Source: JAEKNW01 sp963677815
GTDB lineage: Bacteria; Cloacimonadota; Cloacimonadia; Cloacimonadales; JAFGVF01
Length of the DNA stretch: 64,000 nt
NCBI GenBank assembly: GCA_963677815.1
Contig: OY782499.1
Location: 1,240,001 to 1,304,000, forward strand
Direction: 5' to 3'
The notes beneath the pieces are model-generated. The model had not been told where the DNA came from and made no database searches. It saw nothing but the letters and a program-made list of their open reading frames with translations. Below, piece by piece: positions 17,995-26,057 of the stretch (position 1 is its first letter; each line of letters opens with the position of its first letter). The position numbers and the translations under genes were made by a program.

Positions 17995-19392
17995 CTAACT
18001 ATTCAATTCCTCATAAATTCTTTCGAATATATATCCCACATGAACACGGTTAAGTAAATCTATTTTATTTACATCAATTTCAATCACTTTACCTTGGTGG
18101 AAACCATATTTTACAACATTTATGGCATAGTCTTTGTACCAATGATTAAGGTTTTTGATTTCAGCTTGGTTCCAGCCACCTTCAATCTCCATTTCTCTTC
18201 CTCTTTGCTGAATTCTTTGCCATGCTAATTTAGGATTTCCAACTAATTGAATAATTAAATCAGCAGAAGGTAAATCATTATTTACTTTGTGAAATTCAGT
18301 AGTAAGTCTTTCTAATTCAAGGTCAGTTAATAATCCATCATGATGGAACTGGTGACAGAAAACAAGTAAATCTTCAGGTAGAGACCTATCTTTAACATAA
18401 GATTTATCACCCTTCTTACCTTGTAATCTCTGTTCAGCTCTCATTTTTAAGAAATGAAGCTGTAAATCAAAGCAGTACTTCTTTTTATCTGAGAGGAATT
18501 TTTCTAAGAGTGGATTTTCTTCAGGTTTTTCATAAAGTCCAGTTAGATTAAGTGACCTTTCCATTATAGCTGTAATTGTTGATTTACCTAAACCAACATT
18601 ACCAGCAATGGTAATTAATTTTGGGTTTTCTCTTAGATAAGTTTCTAACTTCTTTTCGATATCAATTGCTTTAAGAGTTGCCTCTGTTTCTGGGAGTTTA
18701 ACCCATTTTCTAATACCAGGACTGGTTATTCTTAAAGATAACTCACTGATTCTTTTGGCCATTAAATCTATAGCTTTTTTAACAAATTCTTCTTCCGGAA
18801 GCTGGTTTGTTTCGAGAATTAGAACAGGACATTTCACATAATTCTCAATATATTCTTCATAAAGGAAGTTAAGTTGTTGAAGATAAGACCTAGGAATAAG
18901 TTTTTCAGAATCTCTTCCTCTCTTGGCAATGCGTTCCATCAAAGTAGGGACATCAGCCCTAAGGTAAACTAAAATATCTGGTTCATTAAAAGATTCTGTC
19001 ATTAAATGATAAGTTCTCTGATAAGCTTGAAATTCTGCTTCAGTCATATTCCCTAGAATTCTTTGAGCTTTACCAAAAATATGATAGTCTTCTGCAAGGG
19101 TTCTATCTTCCAAGATAATACCTCGTGAACTATCAATTTTCTTTTGTCTTTCCAATCTACCATTGAAAAATTCAATTTGAGCCATGAAAGCATTTTTTAC
19201 AGGATCTTGATAGAAGGCATCTAAGACGATTGGATTAAATGCCTCATCGAAAGTATGGATGTCTGCATCCTGGGATTGACCAGGAAAAAGAGAAAGAAGT
19301 TTATCTTTATGAGGTTGTTTTTTAGCATTCGTTACAAGAGTTGATTTTCCTACACCAATATTACCAATAATACCAATTCTTAAGTTTTCCAT
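17995..19392 (-). CDS. Fused double deoxynucleoside kinase
   Basis: 465 residues containing two complete deoxynucleoside-kinase (dNK) domains in tandem. Domain 1: P-loop GNIGVGKST (10-18), an FDEAFNPIVLDAFYQDP segment, catalytic-site-like EDRTLAEDYHIF, DILVYLRADVPTLMERIAKRGR lid region. Domain 2 starts near residue 255: P-loop GNVGLGKST, EKPEENPLLEKF, KDRSLPEDLLVFC, LIIQLVGNPKLAWQRIQQRGRE. The family phosphorylates deoxynucleosides to monophosphates; in lactobacilli two related subunits (dAK with dGK or dCK) associate, whereas here two are covalently joined. The specificity of each half is unknown. Divergently oriented to dxs. It fits a salvage role with tdk and PNP. Confidence 0.85.
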   Translation of the reverse strand: MENLRIGIIGNIGVGKSTLVTNAKKQPHKDKLLSLFPGQSQDADIHTFDEAFNPIVLDAFYQDPVKNAFMAQIEFFNGRLERQKKIDSSRGIILEDRTLAEDYHIFGKAQRILGNMTEAEFQAYQRTYHLMTESFNEPDILVYLRADVPTLMERIAKRGRDSEKLIPRSYLQQLNFLYEEYIENYVKCPVLILETNQLPEEEFVKKAIDLMAKRISELSLRITSPGIRKWVKLPETEATLKAIDIEKKLETYLRENPKLITIAGNVGLGKSTITAIMERSLNLTGLYEKPEENPLLEKFLSDKKKYCFDLQLHFLKMRAEQRLQGKKGDKSYVKDRSLPEDLLVFCHQFHHDGLLTDLELERLTTEFHKVNNDLPSADLIIQLVGNPKLAWQRIQQRGREMEIEGGWNQAEIKNLNHWYKDYAINVVKYGFHQGKVIEIDVNKIDLLNRVHVGYIFERIYEELNS

Positions 19393-19468
19393 AAAAGTCC
19401 TTTAATATAATCTCTATTTGAGTTTAGCTTATTTTTTATTATATTATATTTTTTTAGATATGTTTTCT

Positions 19469-19491
19469 GTCAAGTGGAGATATCACTTGAC
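19469..19491. promoter_or_regulatory. Dyad in the dNK-dxs divergent region, possible operator
   Basis: GTCAAGTG-N7-CACTTGAC is a perfect 8-bp inverted repeat placed in the 154-base divergent promoter region between the dNK fusion and dxs, 55 bases before the dxs start. Its position and symmetry suggest a repressor site, but no known operator is matched. Confidence 0.35.
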
Positions 19492-19546
19492 GAATATAGT
19501 GATAAATTTAATTTTAGATGTTGGATTTTATCCTAAGGAGATAACC

Positions 19547-21400
19547 TTGCTTAAAGATATAGATAAAATAGAAAAAATAAAGAAATTAAAGATTGAAGAG
19601 CTCGAAAGTTTAGCCACAGAAGTCAGGGAAAGAATAATTGAAGTGACCTCGAGGAATGGGGGACATGTGGCTCCAAGTCTAGGGGCTACAGACTTAGCTA
19701 TTGCTCTTCTAAAAGTGTTTACACCACCAGAAGACGCAATTGTGTGGGATGTGGGACATCAAGCTTATGCTTATAAAATATTAACAGGTAGGAATGAAGA
19801 TTTTGATACTCTTAGACAGTATAAAGGCATTTCTGGTTTTAACAATATTTTCGAAAGTGAATTTGATGCTTTTGGTGTTGGTCATAGTTCTACTTCTATA
19901 TCAGCTGCTTTAGGTATTGCTTGTGCCAAAAAGATTAAACAAGAAACTGGACATAGTATTGCTATTATAGGTGATGGAGCCTTAACAGGTGGTATGTCTT
20001 TTGAAGCCTTAAATCATGCTGGACATGTTGCAAAAGATAAAATGTTAGTTATCCTCAATGATAATAATATGTCTATCTCTAAAAACGTAGGTGCTCTTCA
20101 GAAATATCTGACAAATATGTTGGTTAGTCGTTCATATAATGCCTTAAAGAAGCAAGTTTGGGACTTCTCTTCTACTCTACCAAGAGCTATTAGGACTAGG
20201 TTTATTAGAGGAGCTCAGAAAATGGAAGAGAGCATGATTAATATTCTGGTACCAAATATTATCTTTGAAGACTTAGGTTTCAAGTATGTAGGACCTATTG
20301 ATGGTCATGATATACCAAGACTGATAAGAGTTCTAAACAAAGTTAAATATAATATGGTTGGACCAGTCTTACTCCATGTTATAACTAAAAAAGGTAAAGG
20401 CTTCTCCATCGCAGAGAATAATTCAAGTAAATTTCATGGACTTGGTCCTTATAATGCAACATCAGGTGAAACTAAAAGCCAAAAGGCTAAGAATTGGTCT
20501 ACTAGCTTTGGTGATAAGTTAATAAATCTAGCTGAAAAGAATAAGCAGATAGTGGCCATTACGGCAGCGATGGGGGCAGGAACTGGTTTGACTAAGTTCG
20601 AGAAGAAGTACCCAAGTAGATTCTTCGATGTTGGTATAGCTGAACAGCATGCAGTAACCTTTGCAGGTGGCTTAGCAACTCAAGGAATTAAAGCATTTGT
20701 GGCAATTTATTCTACTTTTATTCAACGGGCTTATGACCAAATAATTCATGATATAGCTCTGCAGAAGTTGCCAATTGTTATTTGCTTAGATAGGTCTGGT
20801 TTAGTTGGGGAAGATGGAGCAACTCATCATGGAGCTTTTGATATTTCTTTCTTGCTTCCTATACCTAACTTGATAATTCTGGCACCTGCTTATGAAGAAG
20901 AATTTCATGAAATGCTTACTTTTGCTTCTCAATATCAAGATGGACCTATAATTATTCGTTATCCAAGAGGTAATATAAATATTGAACGTAATAATCATCA
21001 AGAATTTCAACTAGGAAAATCTTTGCTTATAGACAAGGGAAGTAAGGTTGCTATATTAGTAATAGGTCATGCTTTAGACTTAGCTTATGAAGTAAAAGAA
21101 AGACTGGTCAAAGAATCAGATATTCATCCTGAACTAGTAAACTTAAGAAGTGTTAAGCCTCTAGATTATGATTATTTAGATAATCTTAAGGGCAAATTTG
21201 ATTTAGTGGTTACTATTGAACATAATTCACTTGTTAGTGGGGTAGGGCAACTAATATCTCATTACCTAGCTGAAAATAAAACTTTGAATATTGGCTATCC
21301 AGATAATTTCATAACTCATGGTAATGTAAATAAACTATATGAAGAAATTGGATTCACAGCCAAAGCAATAACAGAAAAAATTTTAAAGGAAATAAAATGA
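19547..21400 (+). CDS. dxs: 1-deoxy-D-xylulose-5-phosphate synthase
   Basis: TPP-dependent enzyme joining pyruvate and glyceraldehyde 3-phosphate, the first step of the MEP isoprenoid pathway. Motifs: the Mg-TPP site GDGALTGGMSFEALNHAG with LNDNNMSIS, DGHD, VGIAEQHAVTFAGGLA (Glu of catalysis), HHGAFD, RYPRGN. The TTG at 19547 is chosen as start: AAGGAG lies at 19535-19540 with 6-base spacing and gives 617 residues, a normal size. An earlier in-frame TTG at 19418 would add 43 residues of hydrophobic, non-family sequence. It overlaps yhbY by 4 bases. Confidence 0.93.
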   Translation: MLKDIDKIEKIKKLKIEELESLATEVRERIIEVTSRNGGHVAPSLGATDLAIALLKVFTPPEDAIVWDVGHQAYAYKILTGRNEDFDTLRQYKGISGFNNIFESEFDAFGVGHSSTSISAALGIACAKKIKQETGHSIAIIGDGALTGGMSFEALNHAGHVAKDKMLVILNDNNMSISKNVGALQKYLTNMLVSRSYNALKKQVWDFSSTLPRAIRTRFIRGAQKMEESMINILVPNIIFEDLGFKYVGPIDGHDIPRLIRVLNKVKYNMVGPVLLHVITKKGKGFSIAENNSSKFHGLGPYNATSGETKSQKAKNWSTSFGDKLINLAEKNKQIVAITAAMGAGTGLTKFEKKYPSRFFDVGIAEQHAVTFAGGLATQGIKAFVAIYSTFIQRAYDQIIHDIALQKLPIVICLDRSGLVGEDGATHHGAFDISFLLPIPNLIILAPAYEEEFHEMLTFASQYQDGPIIIRYPRGNINIERNNHQEFQLGKSLLIDKGSKVAILVIGHALDLAYEVKERLVKESDIHPELVNLRSVKPLDYDYLDNLKGKFDLVVTIEHNSLVSGVGQLISHYLAENKTLNIGYPDNFITHGNVNKLYEEIGFTAKAITEKILKEIK

Positions 21401-21693
21401 AACTTACAGGTAAACAAAAAGCATATTTAAAAAAACTCATTCATGACACTAAACCAGTGGTTATGATCGGGGGTAAAGGAGTATCTGAGCAAGTTATCAG
21501 AACTCTAAATGATGAATTAGACATGAAAGAACTTATAAAAATAAAGTTTGTTGAGTTTAAAGAAGAGAAAAAAGAACTATTCCCACAGATAGCTGAACAA
21601 GTCCAAGCTCTTCCAGTTGATTTAATAGGTAACATGGGAATACTTTACCGTCAAAATAATGATCCTGAGAAGCAGAAAATAAAACTTCCATAA
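21397..21693 (+). CDS. yhbY: YhbY-type CRM-domain RNA-binding protein
   Basis: 98 residues forming one CRM domain, which binds pre-50S ribosomal RNA in characterised relatives. Seen: LTGKQKAYLKKLIHDTKPVVMIGGKGVSEQVI (with the family GxxG as GGKG), ELIKIKFVEFKEEK, and IGNMGILYRQN at the end. It overlaps dxs by 4 bases (ATGA) and lies 4 bases before mnmE, so the three genes form one operon. Confidence 0.92.
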   Translation: MKLTGKQKAYLKKLIHDTKPVVMIGGKGVSEQVIRTLNDELDMKELIKIKFVEFKEEKKELFPQIAEQVQALPVDLIGNMGILYRQNNDPEKQKIKLP

Positions 21694-21697
21694 TAAA

Positions 21698-23044
21698 ATG
21701 TACCATACAGATACAATTACTGCTTTAGCTACTCCAGTAGGCTCTGGAGCTTTGCATATAATTAGGGTTAGTGGGGAAGATGCTATTGAACAAGTAGCAA
21801 ACATATTTGAACCAAAAGATAAATTAATCTCAGCCAAATCGCATTCCTTAGTCTATGGAAAGATTATTGCCGAAAATACCCTTCTCGACGAGGTTTTATG
21901 CTCAGTTTTCAGAGCTCCTAATAGCTTTACTGGTGAAGACTCAGTTGAAATTACCTGTCATGGGTCTATGTTTGTAGCCAATTCTATTCTAACAGCTTTG
22001 CAAAAGAAGATTAGACTAGCTAATCCAGGCGAGTTTACTCTCAGGGCCTATCTGAATAACCGGATTGATTTAACTCAAGCTGAAGCTGTAAATGATATGA
22101 TTCAAGCCAAAACTAAGAAAGCCCAAACTCTGGCTATGAATCAGCTTGATGGTTCTTTGTATAAAAGGATATCCCTGCTCTTAGATGAATTATCTAAATA
22201 CAGAATTCAGTTGGAACTAGAAATAGACTTCTTGGATGATGATGTTCCAGATATTGATTTGGATTTACTTCAAGTTAATTTAAAAGAACTTAAGAATAAA
22301 TTAGAAACTTTAGTAAATTCGGGTAGGCAAGGTCGTCTGATTAGGGAAGGATTAAAGATTAGCTTAATAGGTAAACCAAATGTAGGTAAATCAAGCATTT
22401 TTAATAAACTCTTAGAAACAGAAAGAGCTATTGTTACTCCTATTCCTGGAACTACAAGAGACTACTTGGAAGAAGTAATCGCTTTAGAAGGATATCTTAT
22501 CAGAATTTACGATACTGCTGGTATTCGTCAAACTGCTGATACCATAGAAAAGATGGGAATTGATCGTTCTCGGGAAATCATTGAACAAAGCGATTTAGTC
22601 CTTTATATCTCAGATGGAAGTAATAATCAAAATGATTATCAAGACTTTGTTTCCGGACTAAATCCTGAGAAAATCATTAAAGTTCTTAATAAAATAGATA
22701 TCCTTTCTGATGAATTAATTGCTAAGTATCCAGACTATATTAAATGCTACACTAGTAGTGATCAAGGTATGGAAAGTCTTAAAGAAAAGCTGGTTAACTA
22801 TATCCAAATGAGTGACCAGGAACTTGAATCAGGCCTCTTAACTAATAGTAGGCAAATAAACTCAGTTGAGAGAACTATAGAGTCTCTTAACCAAGCTATT
22901 GCCTCCTTGGATAACTTTATGGGTTATGAGTTTACTGCTTTTGATTTAAAAGAAGCTTCTGCCCATTTAGAAGAGGTTATTGGTAAGATTACTGATGATG
23001 ACTTGCTTAATTCGATTTTTGATAATTTCTGTATTGGGAAGTGA
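21698..23044 (+). CDS. mnmE: tRNA modification GTPase MnmE
   Basis: With MnmG it installs the carboxymethylaminomethyl group on U34 of certain tRNAs. 448 residues, normal. The N-terminal folate-binding domain starts DTITALATPVGSGALHIIRVSG. The inserted G domain holds GKPNVGKSS, TTRDYLEE, DTAGIRQTAD and NKID. The helical domain ends with the diagnostic FCIGK containing the catalytic Cys. It is the last gene before the defence island; about 780 non-coding bases follow. Confidence 0.97.
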   Translation: MYHTDTITALATPVGSGALHIIRVSGEDAIEQVANIFEPKDKLISAKSHSLVYGKIIAENTLLDEVLCSVFRAPNSFTGEDSVEITCHGSMFVANSILTALQKKIRLANPGEFTLRAYLNNRIDLTQAEAVNDMIQAKTKKAQTLAMNQLDGSLYKRISLLLDELSKYRIQLELEIDFLDDDVPDIDLDLLQVNLKELKNKLETLVNSGRQGRLIREGLKISLIGKPNVGKSSIFNKLLETERAIVTPIPGTTRDYLEEVIALEGYLIRIYDTAGIRQTADTIEKMGIDRSREIIEQSDLVLYISDGSNNQNDYQDFVSGLNPEKIIKVLNKIDILSDELIAKYPDYIKCYTSSDQGMESLKEKLVNYIQMSDQELESGLLTNSRQINSVERTIESLNQAIASLDNFMGYEFTAFDLKEASAHLEEVIGKITDDDLLNSIFDNFCIGK

Positions 23045-23120
23045 TTTTTTAAACCCAGATTAATTCTAGCCTTGAATGGGCGACATTATAAATGATTTTG
23101 CAGAATCTTAACAGTTTTTA

Positions 23121-23174
23121 CGTCCGAAGTCACTTACCTTCGGTTGAGGAAGTCTAGTCTACTAGAGAGAGCCC
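23121..23174. repeat. Short repeat at left edge of the defence island
   Basis: CGTCCGAAGTC followed 27 bases later by TCTACTAGAGAGAGCCC. The reverse complement of 39855-39897 reads CGTCCGAAGTC...TCTACTTGAGAGAACC. The pair is thus an inverted repeat about 16.7 kb apart that brackets the DISARM operon plus the MutS-like gene. Confidence 0.4.
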
Positions 23175-23199
23175 AAAGAAAGATTGATTGTTAGATAAA

Positions 23200-23279
23200 C
23201 CAAAATAATGCAATAGATCTTTGAGAATAGCAGAATATTATTTTGCACTCTTCTCTAAAGCTATATTGCACCACTTGGG
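23200..23279 (+). mobile_element. Family B short element with 5-bp target duplication
   Basis: An 80-bp element beginning CCAAAATAATGCAATAGATC and ending TTGCACCACTTGGG; the ends are imperfect inverted repeats. ATAAA is present directly on both sides (23195-23199 and 23280-23284). Other copies are at 50042, 50366 and 58445. Confidence 0.6.
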
Positions 23280-23412
23280 ATAAAAAAGAGAGTGAATTAG
23301 AGAAATACCTTCATAATATTTAAGAGGGCACTTTTTGTAATTTGGTCCACTTTTTTAAAATAAGATTAAAAAAAATGGATATACTCTCATTTTTACATAT
23401 TTTCAGTAAACA

Positions 23413-23485
23413 TCCTTATCCTTCCTTTACACTCTTTCGATGAAAACCCCACTTTCATCGAAAGAGTGTAAAGGAAGGATAAGGA
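23413..23485. repeat. Perfect 33-bp inverted repeat with 7-base loop
   Basis: Left arm 23413-23445 (starts TCCTTATCCTTCC, ends TTTCGATGAAA), loop ACCCCAC, right arm 23453-23485, the exact complement over all 33 bases. No T-tract follows, so it is not a standard terminator. It sits between mnmE and the 3' end of the drm operon, directly before a Cas6-like gene relic. Perfect conservation suggests recent origin or selection. Confidence 0.9.
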
Positions 23486-23612
23486 ATGGTATAAGCATTT
23501 TTCAGATAATACGCTATTACATAACCATCTTCCTGAGGGGAAGAATAGCTACAAATTCCCTAAAATACAATATCGCCACTTCTTCTGTTATGCAACAGCC
23601 ATTCATACATGA
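23472..23612 (+). pseudogene. Possible Cas6-like gene fragment
   Basis: In the frame ending at the TGA 23610-23612 the translation includes WYKHFSDNTLLHNHLPEGKN followed by SYKFPKIQYR. The pattern HNH-x3-GK-x2-Y-x-(Y/F)P-x-IQY(K/R) resembles the N-terminal part of Cas6-type CRISPR endoribonucleases and related DNA-repair-annotated proteins. Only about 45 codons remain and no start, downstream domain, cas genes or CRISPR array are seen. Identification is from pattern memory and needs a profile search. Confidence 0.35.
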
Positions 23613-23828
23613 TTATTTGAATATAAATAACTATTTAACAATATCATAATTAGCATAATGTTCAACCTTAAGGAAAAGGTCAGTCGCTCGAATCGGCTAG
23701 GGATTACCATTTAAGTTAAAAATAACTATGATATGTATTATGATATCTTATTTATACAAAATTATCAGTATATATTCTTCTATTCAATTTTCATTTCTAT
23801 TAATAAAAAGGAGAGTTTCTGTCATTTT

Positions 23829-26057
23829 TTATAAATCAGCATCTTTAAAAAATCCAAACATTGCATCAATTAGAACCCTCCTATCTAGTCCTAAATTCAT
23901 CTCTTCACAGGCTGTTTCAGATACTAACAAACAAGAAAAACAAGCAGCCAAGTTTAAATCAAAAATTCCTTGTCCTTCAGATTCCCAACATAATGGATCT
24001 GAAGAACAATTCTCAATTCTTTCTAATCCTACCTTGACAATCTCAGAAATTCTATCAGGTTCTCCTTGAGAAACTAAGCCTCCCATGCTACCTTCAGAAC
24101 CTTCTGCTGTGTAAATTAATACACCTGACATTTGCTTCTCGGGATTATTAGAAATATATAAACGCTCTTTTAAACTTGCAGTTGGATAGCCACATGAAAA
24201 CTCAAGTTCACGCATAATCATATGAGAAAAGCTATGGATTAAAAAATGTTTAATTCCATGGTTATATATTTTACGCATTGTTGCAGCACCTTGAATATTA
24301 GTATTTGGCTCTTCTAGAAAACGGTTGAATCTACTAGATAAAATATTCTCATTTGAACTTAACCAAGAATCTAATTTGTCTTCATTAAATTGAAAAAATA
24401 TCCCTTCTCCTGAAGATTGATTAGCAGGCAAGATAAATAGTTTATTTGCATTCTCTGAAAAAATATTTTGTGCTTCTTTAGAATATTCAACAGTTCCATT
24501 TCTAACTATTCTGTCTTTTGGTTGAACTCTTGTGAAATCAAGTTGAACCTGAGTAATTTTTAACTCTTCAATTTGCTGAATTTTAGAAAATAACAAACTT
24601 AAATTCTCGGTTAAATTAATATCATTGAATTTAAGTCCTATTTCATCATTAGACTTATTTCTTGAGAAACATTGATATTCCTGCCATCTATAGTTTTCAT
24701 AATTATCTACAACTTTCTTTTCATATTCATTTACAAATTCATCATGTAATGATCTAATAAATATATCTAATGGTTCTTTCAAATCAGATATTTTAATATT
24801 ACAATCTGTATCCAAAAACTCTTCACAATCTTTACTAACTTTTTCACTAAACCACTGATCTTTAGGCTTTTCAAATGATTTACCAATTGTTTGGCTATAT
24901 TTATTACGGCATACAGTTAAAGCATCGCTCAATTCTCTAGATTTATTCTCAGCTAAATGCATAGGTATAAATAAACTTGAAAATCCACTAGCATAGTAAA
25001 CACTATTAGAAGTTACAAGAGATATTCTCATTTCCTTATCACATTGTTCATGGGGAATTAAGATATCATCAAATTTTTGTTCCCAAGGCTTTTCTCCTTT
25101 ACAATTTGGTTTAATACTATTTATACCTTCTAGGTTAATCTTAGAGGATGAATCTTTGCCTGAATTACAATTATTACAATGAATATAAATACTACCATAT
25201 CCTTCAGATTTATTTTTACTTTCTGTCCAAATTAAATCTGGATTTTCACAACAATCACTGTAACTAAATAGATTTTTAGCTTCTGGATCTTCGTTTTTAT
25301 GATGCAGTTTCCAGTTTAGATATTTTGACCAAGGAATATCTGATAAATGACCATTTGGACATATTAATATTAAATTAGTTTGATTTAAAGGTCGATAAAC
25401 CCTGATCTTAACAGGAGTTCCATCTTCATCTTTGGAATCATATTTATTAATAAAATCATTTCCATCTCTAGGCGGAGCAAAATGTATTCTTTTTAAATTA
25501 CCCCCATGTTTCTTACACTCCTCTATCCAAATTCTTTCCCATTCACTTATTTCTTTTAGATGACCCTTTCTTTCCCCAGTACCAGTACTAATAAACCATT
25601 TAGGAAAAAGTGTAGCATTTATCATATAATGCTCAGCTTTTCCATTGCTTTCTCCATTCTCTAAAAGAGCCTTTTTTATTGGGTGGTTTTTCCAATTAGG
25701 AGTATTATATGTTTCATTCAAAGACATATGGGGTATTTCTATAAGGCAAACTAAAGAGTTTAATTTTTTCTCAATTTTTAAAAATTCTATAAATCTTTCG
25801 TCATCAACTAATATAAGTCCAAGTTGCTCAATTTCATTTTTGGAGCGTGAATATATTTTTTGCACATCAGCCTCTTCCTTTCTTATATTCAAAACTTTCT
25901 TATTTGCTCTTTCTATGAATTTCCACTTGTTGATATCTAATATTAAAGCATAAGAGCCTAATTTGGTAGTTATAATAGAACCTACTCCTGCATTCGAAGA
26001 AAGAAGTTTATATTTACCGATGCCTTGATTATATTGATTTTTATTTAATATTCTCAT
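23829..26057 (-). CDS. drmB: DISARM protein DrmB (DUF1998)
   Basis: 742 residues with a C-terminal DUF1998 domain: LIHSFSHMIMRELEFSCGYPTASLKERLY, GVLIYTAEGSEGSMGGL, and a cysteine set C684, C690, C706, C709, C717 (CSSDPLC, AACFSCLL, ETACEE) followed by NLGLDRR. Two more Cys pairs lie in the middle (CENP, CNNCNSG), probably zinc-binding. In DISARM, DrmB binds DrmA and the complex acts on incoming phage DNA. It is the last gene of the five-gene minus-strand operon and overlaps drmA by 4 bases. The pairing with a DrmA helicase makes the call firm. Confidence 0.88.
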   Translation of the reverse strand: MRILNKNQYNQGIGKYKLLSSNAGVGSIITTKLGSYALILDINKWKFIERANKKVLNIRKEEADVQKIYSRSKNEIEQLGLILVDDERFIEFLKIEKKLNSLVCLIEIPHMSLNETYNTPNWKNHPIKKALLENGESNGKAEHYMINATLFPKWFISTGTGERKGHLKEISEWERIWIEECKKHGGNLKRIHFAPPRDGNDFINKYDSKDEDGTPVKIRVYRPLNQTNLILICPNGHLSDIPWSKYLNWKLHHKNEDPEAKNLFSYSDCCENPDLIWTESKNKSEGYGSIYIHCNNCNSGKDSSSKINLEGINSIKPNCKGEKPWEQKFDDILIPHEQCDKEMRISLVTSNSVYYASGFSSLFIPMHLAENKSRELSDALTVCRNKYSQTIGKSFEKPKDQWFSEKVSKDCEEFLDTDCNIKISDLKEPLDIFIRSLHDEFVNEYEKKVVDNYENYRWQEYQCFSRNKSNDEIGLKFNDINLTENLSLLFSKIQQIEELKITQVQLDFTRVQPKDRIVRNGTVEYSKEAQNIFSENANKLFILPANQSSGEGIFFQFNEDKLDSWLSSNENILSSRFNRFLEEPNTNIQGAATMRKIYNHGIKHFLIHSFSHMIMRELEFSCGYPTASLKERLYISNNPEKQMSGVLIYTAEGSEGSMGGLVSQGEPDRISEIVKVGLERIENCSSDPLCWESEGQGIFDLNLAACFSCLLVSETACEEMNLGLDRRVLIDAMFGFFKDADL

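Noticed and set aside
23045..23828. Search for a phospholipase-D drmC gene or relic at the 3' end of the operon
   Set aside because: No HxK-x4-D motif or long frame in any reading frame; only repeats and the Cas6-like fragment are present.
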